Shown piece by piece: positions 1 to 8,448 of a DNA stretch of 38,863 nt. Every line of letters starts with the position of its first letter. Position 1 is the stretch's first letter. Made by a program: the position numbers and the translations under genes. This stretch comes from Clostridiaceae bacterium (GTDB lineage: Bacteria > Bacillota_A > Clostridia > Clostridiales > Clostridiaceae): contig JAQSXU010000046.1 in assembly GCA_029256485.1 (NCBI GenBank), positions 1-38,863 of the forward strand, in the 5' to 3' direction. The notes under the pieces are model-generated. The model was not told where the DNA came from, ran no database searches, and was given only the letters and a program-made list of their open reading frames with translations.

Positions 1-93
1 AATAAAAAATTATGCGGAATAATTATTATGAACGATATTGTGGAAGATATACTGGTACCAACTTGGAGAAAAAGATTTAAAAAGGTTGGCTAG
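1..93 (+). CDS. C-terminal end of a CBS-domain (MgtE-like) protein, partial
   Basis: Only the last 30 codons are in the window, read in frame 1 to a TAG at 91-93. The visible tail has the pattern KLCGIIIMNDIVEDILVP followed by a basic end (WRKRFKKVG). GIIxxNDIVE is what the last strand and helix of a CBS domain normally look like. The stop lies 15 nt before the next gene, so the two are probably co-transcribed. A CBS/MgtE-type regulatory protein beside an Nramp-like transporter would suit magnesium or other divalent metal transport. The family call rests on a short stretch and is an inference. Confidence 0.55.
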   Translation, partial: NKKLCGIIIMNDIVEDILVPTWRKRFKKVG

Positions 94-108
94 AAAGAAG
101 GGATATAA

Positions 109-1332
109 ATGAAAGCTAAAAAGAAAATATTTATGATATTAAGCATTATAGGCCCTGGAATAATTACAGCTAATGCGGGAAATGATGCAGGTGGAGTTAC
201 AACTTATTCTGTAGTTGGAGCCCAATATGGATACTCAATGCTGTGGGGAATGTTTGCCATTGCCATTGGCCTTGCAGTGGTTCAGGAAATGAATGCCAGA
301 ATGGCAGTTGTCACTGGTAAAGGATTATCTGATTTAATCAGGGAAAGATTTGGAGTAAGGTGGGCTTTTTTTGCAATGATTATTTTGCTCACTGCAAATT
401 TAGGCGTTTGTATAGGAGACTTTGCAGGTATAGCTGCAAGCCTGGAATTGTTTAATATAAGCAAGTATATTACTATACCTTTTTTTACACTGATTATATG
501 GCTTTTGTTAACTAGGGGAACTTATTCTAAGGCTGAAAAAGTATTTTTGTTATTGACACTTACATTTTTCAGTTATGTTATAACTGCATTTATGTTAAAA
601 CCAAATTGGAACTCAGTACTTTCAAATGTATTTCAGCCAAAGGCTGATTTTGATAAAAATTATTTTCTTGTTTTAATAGGAATGGTGGGCACTACAATCA
701 CTCCTTATATGCAATTTTATTTACAATCGTCAGTGGTTGATAAGGGAATCTCACTTAAAGAATATAAATATGAAAAAATGGATGTTTATCTTGGCACTTT
801 TTGGGGTATACTAACTGCACTTTTTATTACTGTTTGTACTGCTGAAACATTACATAAGGCAGGAATTAATATTTCTACTGCACAGGATGCAGCACTAGCC
901 CTTAAACCATTGGCAGGAAATTATTCATTTATATTGTTTGCTATAGGGCTTTTCGGAGCGTCATTTTTAGCCTGCTGCATAATACCATTATCCACTGCGT
1001 ATGCAGTCTGTGAAGCTTTCGGTTTTGAAAGCGGATTGGATAATAAAATTAAAGAAGCACCAGCATTTTTCTCATTATTTTTATTTATGCTTTTGGTAAG
1101 TGCCTTAATTGTATTATTACCAAAGGTATCACTAATTTCCATAATTTTAGTTACTCAGCAGATTGCAGGAGTTTTGTGCCCTGTAGTTTTAATATTCATG
1201 ATTAAATTAGTTAATGATAAAGAAGTAATGGGGGACTATGTTAATTCTAAAATGCAGAATTTTATTTCTAAAGCCACGGTTGCACTTATAGTAGGACTTA
1301 CAATATTAGCATTTATAATGAATTTTTTATAA
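109..1332 (+). CDS. Nramp-family divalent metal ion transporter (Nramp-related, possibly Mg2+)
   Basis: A 407-residue integral membrane protein with about 11 hydrophobic segments, the usual Nramp size. The N-terminal GPGIITANAGNDAGG...GAQYG matches Nramp helix 1, but the classical DPGN metal motif reads DAGG (residues 26-29). In helix 6 the classical A-x-x-M-P-H reads TTITPY (195-200), so the metal-binding methionine is replaced by threonine and the histidine by tyrosine. In the Nramp family, loss of that methionine is known in the Nramp-related magnesium transporters, so Mg2+ is a reasonable substrate guess; Mn2+ or Fe2+ cannot be excluded. SD AAGAAGGG lies just upstream of the ATG. It follows a CBS-domain gene closely. 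Confidence 0.85.
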   Translation: MKAKKKIFMILSIIGPGIITANAGNDAGGVTTYSVVGAQYGYSMLWGMFAIAIGLAVVQEMNARMAVVTGKGLSDLIRERFGVRWAFFAMIILLTANLGVCIGDFAGIAASLELFNISKYITIPFFTLIIWLLLTRGTYSKAEKVFLLLTLTFFSYVITAFMLKPNWNSVLSNVFQPKADFDKNYFLVLIGMVGTTITPYMQFYLQSSVVDKGISLKEYKYEKMDVYLGTFWGILTALFITVCTAETLHKAGINISTAQDAALALKPLAGNYSFILFAIGLFGASFLACCIIPLSTAYAVCEAFGFESGLDNKIKEAPAFFSLFLFMLLVSALIVLLPKVSLISIILVTQQIAGVLCPVVLIFMIKLVNDKEVMGDYVNSKMQNFISKATVALIVGLTILAFIMNFL

Positions 1333-1414
1333 AATAAAACTAAACTTTAATGTATTTTTTACCGTTCACATACACAAAATAGAATTAATTAGTTGGTAAA
1401 AGAGGTGTGTGTGG

Positions 1415-2125
1415 ATGATAAAAAAACTTTTTGGCTGGAAGAGGATAATTTTATATTTAATGGTCATAATGAGTACGTATTTTATAACTGATTTATATAC
1501 AGCCAAGTTTGTTAATCCTGTTGGAGCTGTTGCATACTACTATGGTTCCAGAGGAGACACTGTTATGGAAATACAGAGAAGACTTAAGGCATGGGGATAC
1601 TATACAGGCAGTGTTGATGGGATTTATGGATATAGAACATATACCGGTGTAAAGTATTTTCAAAGTTCCAATGGATTAAATGTTGACGGAATTACAGGAA
1701 ATTCAACTCTTCAGGCATTAGGAATTAATACCGGAGCTGCCTCGGGGAATAGTGGGAGTTCCTATAATGCAAATAATCAAGATTTGATGCTTTTGGCAAG
1801 ATTAATTAACGGTGAGGCAAGAGGAGAACCATATGAAGGCCAAGTAGCAGTGGGAGCAGTGGTTTTAAATAGAACTAGAGATGCTAAATTTCCAAGGACA
1901 GTTGCCGGAGTTATATATCAACCAGGAGCATTTACAGCTACTGTTGATGGGCAAATAGAGGCAAATCTTAAGCAGAGTTCTATAAATGCAGCTAGAGATG
2001 CGTTAAATGGATGGGATCCCTCTGGAGGAGCCATTTATTATTTCAATCCAGCTACTGCAACAAGTTCATGGATATGGAGCAGACCTCTTATTAAAATTAT
2101 AGGTAAGCACAGATTTTGCAGATAA
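1415..2125 (+). CDS. sleB: Spore cortex-lytic enzyme SleB
   Basis: A 236-residue protein with an N-terminal membrane/signal segment (about residues 5-27), a peptidoglycan-binding domain (GSRGDTVMEIQRRLKAWGYY...DGITGNSTLQALG), a Ser/Gly/Asn linker, and a C-terminal SleB hydrolase domain (LLARLINGEARGEPYEGQVAVGAVVLNR ... IWSRPLIKIIGKHRF). The Glu in NGEARGEP is the likely catalytic acid. SleB is a lytic transglycosylase that degrades cortex containing muramic-delta-lactam at germination, so it acts on the product of the CwlD-like enzyme at 19249. GTG at 1409 is a possible start, but ATG 1415 sits at a better distance from the SD AGAGGTG (1401-1407). No YpeB partner follows. Confidence 0.88.
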   Translation: MIKKLFGWKRIILYLMVIMSTYFITDLYTAKFVNPVGAVAYYYGSRGDTVMEIQRRLKAWGYYTGSVDGIYGYRTYTGVKYFQSSNGLNVDGITGNSTLQALGINTGAASGNSGSSYNANNQDLMLLARLINGEARGEPYEGQVAVGAVVLNRTRDAKFPRTVAGVIYQPGAFTATVDGQIEANLKQSSINAARDALNGWDPSGGAIYYFNPATATSSWIWSRPLIKIIGKHRFCR

Positions 2126-2154
2126 AATTAAATAATTAAATTTATTAAAAAAAG

Positions 2155-2182
2155 TTGACAAATTTTAAAAATAGCATATAAT
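2155..2182 (+). promoter_or_regulatory. Sigma-A promoter of the cys T-box operon
   Basis: TTGACA (2155-2160) and TATAAT (2177-2182) are both perfect consensus hexamers with a 16-nt spacer. Transcription would start near 2189, just before the T-box leader. Confidence 0.85.
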
Positions 2183-2189
2183 AAAAATA

Positions 2190-2466
2190 TAAATTCATAG
2201 TAAAACACTCGGAAATACTTAGAAGAAGGAAAGTATTGTAAATGGAATATGCAGAGAGGAAATCTTATGCTGAGATGATTTCTATAGAAAGTTTATAAGA
2301 AGTGCCCTTTGGAGTAGTGCACCGAAATTATAGTAGGCTGCAACGGCATCACCCGTTATAGTGATAGAGCATAGCGCTGTGCTTGATAAAGAGGGATTTT
2401 TTAAATCTAATTAGAGTGGAACCGCGAATATAACTTCGTCTCTATAGTGGAGATGAGGTTTTTTGT
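2190..2466 (+). promoter_or_regulatory. T-box leader, probably tRNA-Cys specific
   Basis: The 443-nt gap between sleB and cysK is filled by this leader. Stem I begins around the GAAGGAAAGTA element (2224-2235). The conserved T-box sequence AGAGTGGAACCGCG is at 2413-2426 and is followed by an intrinsic terminator. The specifier codon is probably TGC (Cys) at 2303-2305, in the GAAG-TGC-CC context at the end of the specifier loop. This fits the downstream cysK and cysE. Stem III (ACGG...CCGT) is visible near 2342-2357. Uncharged tRNA-Cys should stabilise the antiterminator and turn on cysteine synthesis. The specifier assignment is by eye. Confidence 0.9.
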
Positions 2467-2468
2467 TT
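2432..2468 (+). terminator. T-box attenuator terminator
   Basis: An 11-bp stem pairs 2432-2442 (AACTTCGTCTC) with 2450-2460 (GAGATGAGGTT), with two G-T wobbles, a 7-nt loop and a following run TTTTGTTTT. It lies directly after the T-box sequence, with which it must compete. Confidence 0.9.
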
Positions 2469-2568
2469 TATTTAGAATTAAAAATTAGGTTGGCCGCCTA
2501 ATATTAATTTTAAGTAGGATAAAATTTGTAAAGTAAATTATTTAAAAATTATTTTGGAGGATTAAATT

Positions 2569-3480
2569 ATGATTTATGATAATGTATTAGATTTAATAGG
2601 TAACACACCTATATTAAAATTAAAGAAAGTTTTTGGTGAAGACACTGCAGATATATATGTAAAACTTGAAAAATATAATCCAGGCGGAAGCATTAAGGAT
2701 AGAATTGCTTTAGGTATGATTGAGGATGCAGAAAAGAAAGGATTATTAAAACCAGATTCAGTTATTGTTGAGCCAACTAGTGGAAATACGGGTATAGGAC
2801 TTGCCTTGGTAGGAAGATTAAAGGGATATAGAGTAATAATTGTTATGCCAGATACAATGACTGTTGAAAGAAGAAGCCTTATAAAGGCATATGGAGCTGA
2901 ATTGGTATTAACAGAAGGCTCAAAGGGAATGAAAGGAGCAATTCAAAAAGCTGAAGAATTAGTAAAAGAAAATAAGGGATATTTTATACCACAACAATTT
3001 TTGAATGAATCAAACCCAGCAAAGCATTACGAGACAACAGCTGATGAAATTTTAAAGGAAATTCCTGAATTTCAGGCATTTGTTGCTGGAGTAGGAACTG
3101 GCGGAACCATAACAGGGGTTGGAAGGAAGCTTAAGGAAAAGTTAAATTCAGTACAAATTGTTGCTGTAGAACCTGAAACTTCACCAGTGCTAAGCGGAGG
3201 ACAGCCAGGACCACACAAGATTCAAGGTATAGGTGCAGGTTTTGTTCCAGATATATATGATGAAAAAGTTGTTGATTCAATTTTAACTATATCTAATGAG
3301 GAAGCATATCATTATGCTAGGTTAGTTGGAAAAGAACAAGGAATTTTAATTGGTGTATCTTCTGGTGCCAATATTGCTGCAGCCGTAAAAATAGCTAAAA
3401 AACTTGGCAGCGGTAAGAAAGTTGTTACTGTAGCTCCTGATGGAGGAGAAAAATATATTTCAGCTGGACTTTATGATTAA
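2569..3480 (+). CDS. cysK: Cysteine synthase A (O-acetylserine sulfhydrylase)
   Basis: A PLP enzyme that converts O-acetyl-L-serine and sulfide to L-cysteine. At 303 residues it has the usual length. The PLP lysine is K43 in NPGGSIKDRIAL. The substrate loop is PTSGNTGIGLA (70-80), the phosphate-binding loop is GTGGT (176-180), and the late SSGAN motif is present. The SD GGAGG precedes the ATG. It is the first gene after the cysteine T-box and is followed 25 nt later by cysE, which supplies its substrate, so the two act as one pathway unit in the cytoplasm. Confidence 0.95.
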   Translation: MIYDNVLDLIGNTPILKLKKVFGEDTADIYVKLEKYNPGGSIKDRIALGMIEDAEKKGLLKPDSVIVEPTSGNTGIGLALVGRLKGYRVIIVMPDTMTVERRSLIKAYGAELVLTEGSKGMKGAIQKAEELVKENKGYFIPQQFLNESNPAKHYETTADEILKEIPEFQAFVAGVGTGGTITGVGRKLKEKLNSVQIVAVEPETSPVLSGGQPGPHKIQGIGAGFVPDIYDEKVVDSILTISNEEAYHYARLVGKEQGILIGVSSGANIAAAVKIAKKLGSGKKVVTVAPDGGEKYISAGLYD

Positions 3481-3505
3481 TAGATATTTTATGAGGTGAT
3501 ACAAT

Positions 3506-4090
3506 TTGTTTAAAACTATAAAGTATGATTTATGCAATGCTCTTAAAAATGATCCATCTGCCAGAAGTGTATTAGAGGTTATGCTGCTTTATCCTTTTTT
3601 TCATGCTTTAATAGCTTACAGAATTGCTCACAGGTTATATAATGCTAAAATGTATTTTTTAGCAAGGTTGATTTCTCAAATGGCAAGATTTTTTACTGGA
3701 ATAGAAATCCATCCTGGAGCCATAATAGGTAAGGGATTATTTATTGATCATGGTATGGGGGTAGTAATAGGTGAAACTGCAGAAATTGGTGACAATGTTA
3801 CACTATACCATGGAGTAACTTTAGGAGGAACAGGAAAAGAAAAGGGGAAGAGACATCCTACTGTGGGGAATAATGTTATTGTAGGAAGCGGTGCTAAGAT
3901 ATTAGGCCCTATATATATAGGTGACAATTCAAAGGTTGGAGCCAATGCTGTGGTACTAAAGGATGTACCTTCAGGAACAACCGCAGTTGGCATACCTGCC
4001 AGGATAGTTTATCCTAAATTGGGTTCAGTAATAGAACTAAAAGACTATAAGGGTAATTTGAGAAAAATTTATAATGATATGGTAATATAG
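3506..4090 (+). CDS. cysE: Serine O-acetyltransferase
   Basis: Transfers acetyl from acetyl-CoA to L-serine to give O-acetylserine for CysK. At 194 residues it is of the short Gram-positive type. The C-terminal half is a left-handed beta-helix with hexapeptide repeats ([54 protein letters not shown]...). The catalytic His/Asp pair lies in the FIDHG region and the acceptor-side loop is [12 protein letters not shown]. The start is TTG 3506, chosen because GAGGTG (3493-3498) is 7 nt upstream and no nearer ATG exists. It is co-transcribed with cysK under the T-box. Confidence 0.93.
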   Translation: MFKTIKYDLCNALKNDPSARSVLEVMLLYPFFHALIAYRIAHRLYNAKMYFLARLISQMARFFTGIEIHPGAIIGKGLFIDHGMGVVIGETAEIGDNVTLYHGVTLGGTGKEKGKRHPTVGNNVIVGSGAKILGPIYIGDNSKVGANAVVLKDVPSGTTAVGIPARIVYPKLGSVIELKDYKGNLRKIYNDMVI

Positions 4091-4105
4091 ATAAGGGTGA
4101 GCAAA

Positions 4106-5083
4106 TTGGATAAAAAGGAACAGATAATAAAATTTTGTAATAGCTTAAACCTAGATCTAGTGGGATTTACAAAATGCAGGGTATTTTGGGAATTAGAGAG
4201 TTTTTTTAAATATAGAAAAAATATGAATTTAGAAAATGAGTTCGAGGAAAAAGAAATAAACAAAAGAATAAATCCAAATTTGCTAATGGATCAGGGAAAG
4301 ACAATAATTTCTATTGCCTTTCCCTATATTTATAATTTACTCCCTAACGGAGAATTTTACTTTTCGAGGTATACTCGTGGAGAGGATTACCATAAGGTTA
4401 TAAGAAGTTATTTAGATAAAATAGTGTGTTTTATTGAGAGCTTAGGGGGAACTGCATTAGCATTTGTAGATAACAATCCACTTCCAGAAAGATATATTGC
4501 AAATTTAAGTGGAATTGGGTTTATTGGGAAGAATAATATGATCATAACGGAAAAGTATGGATCCTTTGTATTCTTAGGCGAAATAATTACTGATTTAGAA
4601 ATAGAAGAAAGTAAAGAATTAGATATTGGCTGTGGAAATTGTAATGAGTGTTTCAGCAAATGTCCCTCCGGATCAATAAATGAAAAATATTGTAATCCTA
4701 ATATATGTTTATCATACATTACTCAAAAAAAGCATATTGAGGACAAATGGTTTAAAAAATTAAACGGAAGAGTATTTGGATGTGACAGCTGTCAAATGGC
4801 ATGCCCATATAATAAAGAAGTTAAATTTTCAAAGTTAAAAGAATTCAAGCCATTAGAACATATGGAAAACATAGACCTAGAGCAGGTGGTTAGGATGGAT
4901 AATAAGGCTTTTAATGAAAAATACAAAATTACATCTTGCGGGTGGAGAGGGAAAAACATGTTAATAAGAAACGCATTAATTAATTATATGGTAAAATATG
5001 GCCCATTTTATGGTGCTGATAACATAAATTCACCATATGTAAAGGATTATAATAATAGACTTTTAAAGCTTTTCAATTTATAA
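4106..5083 (+). CDS. queG: Epoxyqueuosine reductase QueG
   Basis: Reduces epoxyqueuosine to queuosine in tRNA using cobalamin and two 4Fe-4S clusters. Both ferredoxin-like cysteine groups are present: CGNCNECFSKCP and CDSCQMACP. The family motif GIGFIGKNNMIITEKYGSFVFLGEIITD is clear, with DNNPLPER upstream of it. Length is 325 residues, shorter than the roughly 380 of Bacillus and E. coli QueG, and the C-terminal HEAT-like extension seems missing. TTG 4106 is preferred because AGGGTGAG (4094-4101) is 4 nt upstream; GTG 4097 overlaps that SD. It follows cysE by 15 nt and so falls under the cysteine T-box, which is an odd partner for tRNA modification. Confidence 0.88.
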   Translation: MDKKEQIIKFCNSLNLDLVGFTKCRVFWELESFFKYRKNMNLENEFEEKEINKRINPNLLMDQGKTIISIAFPYIYNLLPNGEFYFSRYTRGEDYHKVIRSYLDKIVCFIESLGGTALAFVDNNPLPERYIANLSGIGFIGKNNMIITEKYGSFVFLGEIITDLEIEESKELDIGCGNCNECFSKCPSGSINEKYCNPNICLSYITQKKHIEDKWFKKLNGRVFGCDSCQMACPYNKEVKFSKLKEFKPLEHMENIDLEQVVRMDNKAFNEKYKITSCGWRGKNMLIRNALINYMVKYGPFYGADNINSPYVKDYNNRLLKLFNL

Positions 5084-5094
5084 TTTATATATAC

Positions 5095-5130
5095 ACTAAT
5101 TTTAATAGAGGGTATATAAAATTAGTTTTA
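5095..5130 (+). terminator. Possible weak terminator hairpin after queG
   Basis: ACTAATTTTA (5095-5104) pairs with TAAAATTAGT (5117-5126), 10 bp with a 12-nt loop, followed by only TTTTAAA. It separates queG from the acyltransferase gene. The T-run is short, so termination may be partial. Confidence 0.4.
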
Positions 5131-5151
5131 AATGAAAGGTGGAGTATAAAT

Positions 5152-5850
5152 ATGATTTCTCCCATATTAGTTAAAATAATAGCTCATTTGCCTAAGGGAG
5201 TTTTGAGATGTTTATCCAGAAAATTACTGAATGGCTATGTTGATAAATATGCGAATATAAAAGTAAGTGGAAAGGAAAAGTTATCTGATTTTCCTAACCC
5301 TACTTTATTTATTTGCAATCATTTAAGTAATTCAGATGCCTTGGTATTAAATAAAGTTATTAAAGAAAAGGATTTAACCTTTGTAGCGGGGGTAAAGCTT
5401 TCAAACAACCCTCTGACAAGTTTAGGTGTAAATATAACTAAGACTATTCCTATAAAACCAAACACTGCAGATAAAGATGCTATATCAAAAATAATAAAAA
5501 CTTTAAAAGAAGGTAAAAATGTACTTATATTTCCAGAAGGTACAAGAAGTAGAGTTGGAGGTTTAATTGAAGCTAAAAAGGGTGTGCTTTTAATTGCTAA
5601 ACTTTCAAAGGCTAATATAGTGCCAGTGGCTATAACAGGTACAGAGAACCTTTTACCAATCAACAAATCCGATATGGGTGCAGAGAAATTTCATTATGCA
5701 GATGTAACTGTTACAATTGGAGATAAAATTGAAATACCGGAAAAAGAACTGAACGAAGAAAGACACACATATGAAAATAGATGTGTTACATATTTGATGA
5801 AACAAATAGCAAACTTATTGCCTGATAATTATAAAGGTGTATACAAATAA
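5152..5850 (+). CDS. plsC: 1-acyl-sn-glycerol-3-phosphate acyltransferase (PlsC family)
   Basis: A 232-residue membrane-associated acyltransferase that acylates lysophosphatidic acid at sn-2 in phospholipid synthesis. The catalytic HX4D motif is H56-LSNS-D61 and the glycerol-phosphate binding motif is FPEGTRSR (126-133), followed by VPVAITGTE. SD AAAGGTGG precedes the ATG. It is a lone gene with a strong terminator behind it. Other acyl acceptors used by this family are possible. Confidence 0.88.
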   Translation: MISPILVKIIAHLPKGVLRCLSRKLLNGYVDKYANIKVSGKEKLSDFPNPTLFICNHLSNSDALVLNKVIKEKDLTFVAGVKLSNNPLTSLGVNITKTIPIKPNTADKDAISKIIKTLKEGKNVLIFPEGTRSRVGGLIEAKKGVLLIAKLSKANIVPVAITGTENLLPINKSDMGAEKFHYADVTVTIGDKIEIPEKELNEERHTYENRCVTYLMKQIANLLPDNYKGVYK

Positions 5851-5870
5851 TATAAAGAATTAAAATGCAA

Positions 5871-5904
5871 AAACTCTAATAAATTACTATTAGAGTTTTT
5901 TATT
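5871..5904 (+). terminator. Rho-independent terminator after plsC
   Basis: AAACTCTAATA (5871-5881) pairs perfectly with TATTAGAGTTT (5888-5898), loop AATTAC, followed by TTTATT. Confidence 0.9.
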
Positions 5905-5996
5905 ATATCTATTTAAATTTTTAATATTCTACATATTTAAATTTATTTAATAATTCAAAAAATGGAGAGGATTTTATCAATTAATAGAGAATACTA

Positions 5997-6030
5997 TATA
6001 TAAAATGAAATTATACTTTCATTTTATATA
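5997..6030. repeat. Perfect 14-bp inverted repeat upstream of kbl
   Basis: TATATAAAATGAAA (5997-6010) and TTTCATTTTATATA (6017-6030) are exact reverse complements separated by TTATAC. No T-run follows, so it does not look like a terminator. It lies about 90 bp before the kbl start and could be an operator or a leader hairpin. The rest of the 266-bp gap holds the plsC terminator and AT-rich DNA with no clear promoter. Confidence 0.6.
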
Positions 6031-6116
6031 TGGTATAAACAAATTGCTTCATTTCATATAATCTATAACAAGTAAGTATATTATAATAATTATAATTTTA
6101 TTAGGGAGGAATTGAA

Positions 6117-7307
6117 ATGGGAAGTAAGTCTCTGGAGAAATTCTTAAAGGAAGGTTTAGAGGACTTGAAGAGTAAAGGACTCTACAATCAAATTAACCCT
6201 CTACAAGGAGCCAATGGACCAATTATTATCATTGATGGGAAAGAACTTATCAATCTTTCGTCTAATAACTATTTAGGATTGGCAACTAATGCTAGATTAA
6301 TAAATGCAACTATTGAAGCAACAAAAAAATATGGTGCAGGAGCAGGTGCAGTTAGGACAATTAATGGGACTCTTGATATACATGAAGTATTGGAAGCAAA
6401 ACTTGCTAAATTTAAGCATACGGAAGCAGCAATTGCTTTTCAATCTGGATTTAACTGCAATATGGGGGCAATCTCTGCAGTTATGAATAAAAATGATGCT
6501 ATACTATCAGATGAACTAAATCATGCATCTATTATTGATGGATGCAGGTTAAGCGGTGCCAAGATCATTAGAGTTAAGCATTCAGATATGGAAGATTTAA
6601 GAGAAAAGGCAAAAGAAGCAAAGGACAGCGGACTATATGGCAAAATAATGGTAATAACTGATGGAGTTTTCTCAATGGATGGTGACATCGCTAAACTTCC
6701 CGAAATTGTAAAAATAGCTGAAGAGTTTAATTTAATCACATATGTGGATGATGCTCATGGATCAGGAGTACTTGGAAAAGGAGCAGGAACAGTAAAGCAT
6801 TTTGGACTGTCAGATAAAATAGATTTTCAAATTGGTACCTTATCAAAGGCTATTGGTGTAGTTGGAGGATATGTGGCAGGCTCAAGGGATTTAATAGATT
6901 GGCTAAAAGTTAGAGCAAGACCTTTCTTATTTTCTACATCATTAACACCTGGTGCAGCAGGTGCATGTATTGAATCAATAAATATTTTATCAGAAAGTAC
7001 AGAGCTAGTGGATAAGCTTTGGGAAAATGGAAGATATTTAAAGAAACAATTAAAGGAATTAGGCTTTGATATTGGACACAGTGAAACTCCTATTACACCT
7101 TGTATTTTGGGAGAGGCTGAAACAGCTCAGCAATTCAGTAAAAGACTTTTTGAACAGGGAGTTTATGCAAAGTCAATCGTATTTCCAACAGTGCCATTAG
7201 GAACAGCAAGAGTTAGAAATATGCCAACAGCAGCACATTCAAAGGAAATGTTAGATAAAGCTATTTCCATATATAAAAAAGTAGGAAGGGAAATGAAAAT
7301 TATTTAA
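6117..7307 (+). CDS. kbl: Glycine C-acetyltransferase (2-amino-3-ketobutyrate CoA ligase)
   Basis: A PLP enzyme of the alpha-oxoamine synthase family, 396 residues, the usual length. Key sites are SSNNYLGLA (48-56), the PLP aspartate region YVDDAHGSG (209-217) and the PLP lysine K244 in [13 protein letters not shown]. It cleaves 2-amino-3-ketobutyrate with CoA to glycine and acetyl-CoA. The next gene is a threonine dehydrogenase that makes this substrate, which settles the choice over related BioF-type enzymes. SD AGGGAGG precedes the ATG. Its glycine product is the substrate of the glycine reductase operon further along the window. Confidence 0.93.
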   Translation: MGSKSLEKFLKEGLEDLKSKGLYNQINPLQGANGPIIIIDGKELINLSSNNYLGLATNARLINATIEATKKYGAGAGAVRTINGTLDIHEVLEAKLAKFKHTEAAIAFQSGFNCNMGAISAVMNKNDAILSDELNHASIIDGCRLSGAKIIRVKHSDMEDLREKAKEAKDSGLYGKIMVITDGVFSMDGDIAKLPEIVKIAEEFNLITYVDDAHGSGVLGKGAGTVKHFGLSDKIDFQIGTLSKAIGVVGGYVAGSRDLIDWLKVRARPFLFSTSLTPGAAGACIESINILSESTELVDKLWENGRYLKKQLKELGFDIGHSETPITPCILGEAETAQQFSKRLFEQGVYAKSIVFPTVPLGTARVRNMPTAAHSKEMLDKAISIYKKVGREMKII

Positions 7308-7315
7308 TTGAGGAT

Positions 7316-7343
7316 TAACTGTTAACTTTCAACTATTAACTGA
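7316..7343 (+). repeat. Short heptamer repeat series between kbl and tdh
   Basis: Four consecutive 7-nt units of the type YAACTNN can be read: TAACTGT, TAACTTT, CAACTAT, TAACTGA. A related AAT-type heptamer series occurs at 27991-28018. Confidence 0.6.
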
Positions 7344-7361
7344 ATTGTGGGGGTATCTATA

Positions 7362-8318
7362 ATGAAAAGAATAATGCTAACAGGAGCACTAGGACAGATT
7401 GGTTCTGAATTAACCATGTACATGAGAAGAATTTATGGAAATGATAACGTTATAGCAACAGACTTAAGAAGGCTAGACGAAAGTAAAGTAATTAAATCAG
7501 GACCATTTGAAATAGTTGATGTTATGCATCCTGATGAAATAGCAGATGTAGCAAGAAAATATAAGGTGGATACAATAGTACACTTGGCGGCACTATTATC
7601 AGCAGTAGCAGAGGCAAAACCTCAATTGGCATGGAATATAAACATGGGGGGATTATTTAATGCCCTTGAAGTGGCTAGAGAATTAAAATGTTCCTTTTTT
7701 ACTCCAAGTTCCATCGGCTGTTTTGGCCCATCAACACCAAAGGATAAAACACCTCAAGACACACTGCAAAGACCTGAAACAATGTACGGAGTAACAAAGG
7801 TATCTGGAGAACTGTTATGCGACTATTATTATAATAAATTTAGAGTTGATACCAGAGGGGTAAGATTTCCTGGGCTTATTTCTTATGAAACCCTTCCTGG
7901 CGGAGGGACAACGGATTATGCAGTGGATATATATTATGAGGCCATTAAAAATCATAAATATACAAGTTATATAAACAAAGGAACTTATATGGATATGATG
8001 TATATGCCTGATGCATTAAAGGCAATTGTTACTTTGATGGAAGCAGACCCAGCAAAATTGATTCATAGAAATGCATTTAATATAACTGCTATGAGTTTTG
8101 CACCTGAGCATATTTATGAATCAATAAAAAAATGTATACCTGATTTTACTATGGATTATAATGTGGACCCGGTAAGGCAGGCTATTGCAGATTCATGGCC
8201 TAATTCACTGGATGACAGTGCAGCCAAAGAGGAATGGGGATTTAAGGCTGAATACGATTTAGATTCTATGACAGTAAATATGCTGGAAAAGCTAAGAAAA
8301 AAGTTAGATGTTAGATAA
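7362..8318 (+). CDS. tdh: L-threonine 3-dehydrogenase, SDR (epimerase-like) type
   Basis: Oxidises L-threonine to 2-amino-3-ketobutyrate with NAD+. At 318 residues it is the short-chain (NDP-sugar epimerase-like) form rather than the zinc alcohol dehydrogenase form found in E. coli. The NAD motif TGALGQIGSE is at residues 7-16, the active-site serines are in TPSSIGCFGP, and the catalytic pair is Y142xxxK146. ATG 7362 (MKRIMLTGALG) is used because GTGGGGG (7347-7353) is its SD; the in-frame GTG at 7347 lies inside that SD. It forms a two-gene operon with kbl. Confidence 0.9.
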   Translation: MKRIMLTGALGQIGSELTMYMRRIYGNDNVIATDLRRLDESKVIKSGPFEIVDVMHPDEIADVARKYKVDTIVHLAALLSAVAEAKPQLAWNINMGGLFNALEVARELKCSFFTPSSIGCFGPSTPKDKTPQDTLQRPETMYGVTKVSGELLCDYYYNKFRVDTRGVRFPGLISYETLPGGGTTDYAVDIYYEAIKNHKYTSYINKGTYMDMMYMPDALKAIVTLMEADPAKLIHRNAFNITAMSFAPEHIYESIKKCIPDFTMDYNVDPVRQAIADSWPNSLDDSAAKEEWGFKAEYDLDSMTVNMLEKLRKKLDVR

Positions 8319-8332
8319 TTAGAAATTAGTTA

Positions 8333-8370
8333 AGGATGTTGTAATGTAGTATTACAGCATCCTAATTTTT
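8333..8370 (+). terminator. Rho-independent terminator after tdh
   Basis: AGGATGTTGTAAT (8333-8345) pairs with ATTACAGCATCCT (8351-8363) through 13 bp with one wobble, loop GTAGT, followed by AATTTTTA. Confidence 0.85.
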
Positions 8371-8448
8371 ATGTTTAAAACACATATAATCCGTTAATAA
8401 TTATGTTAATGTAATGATTTGTGCTAAAATAAATTTGAGGTGAGAATA

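Noticed and set aside
6031..6050. Sigma-54 (-24/-12) promoter upstream of kbl
   Set aside because: TGG and TGC are present, but GG and GC are 12 nt apart instead of 10, and no enhancer-binding protein is adjacent.
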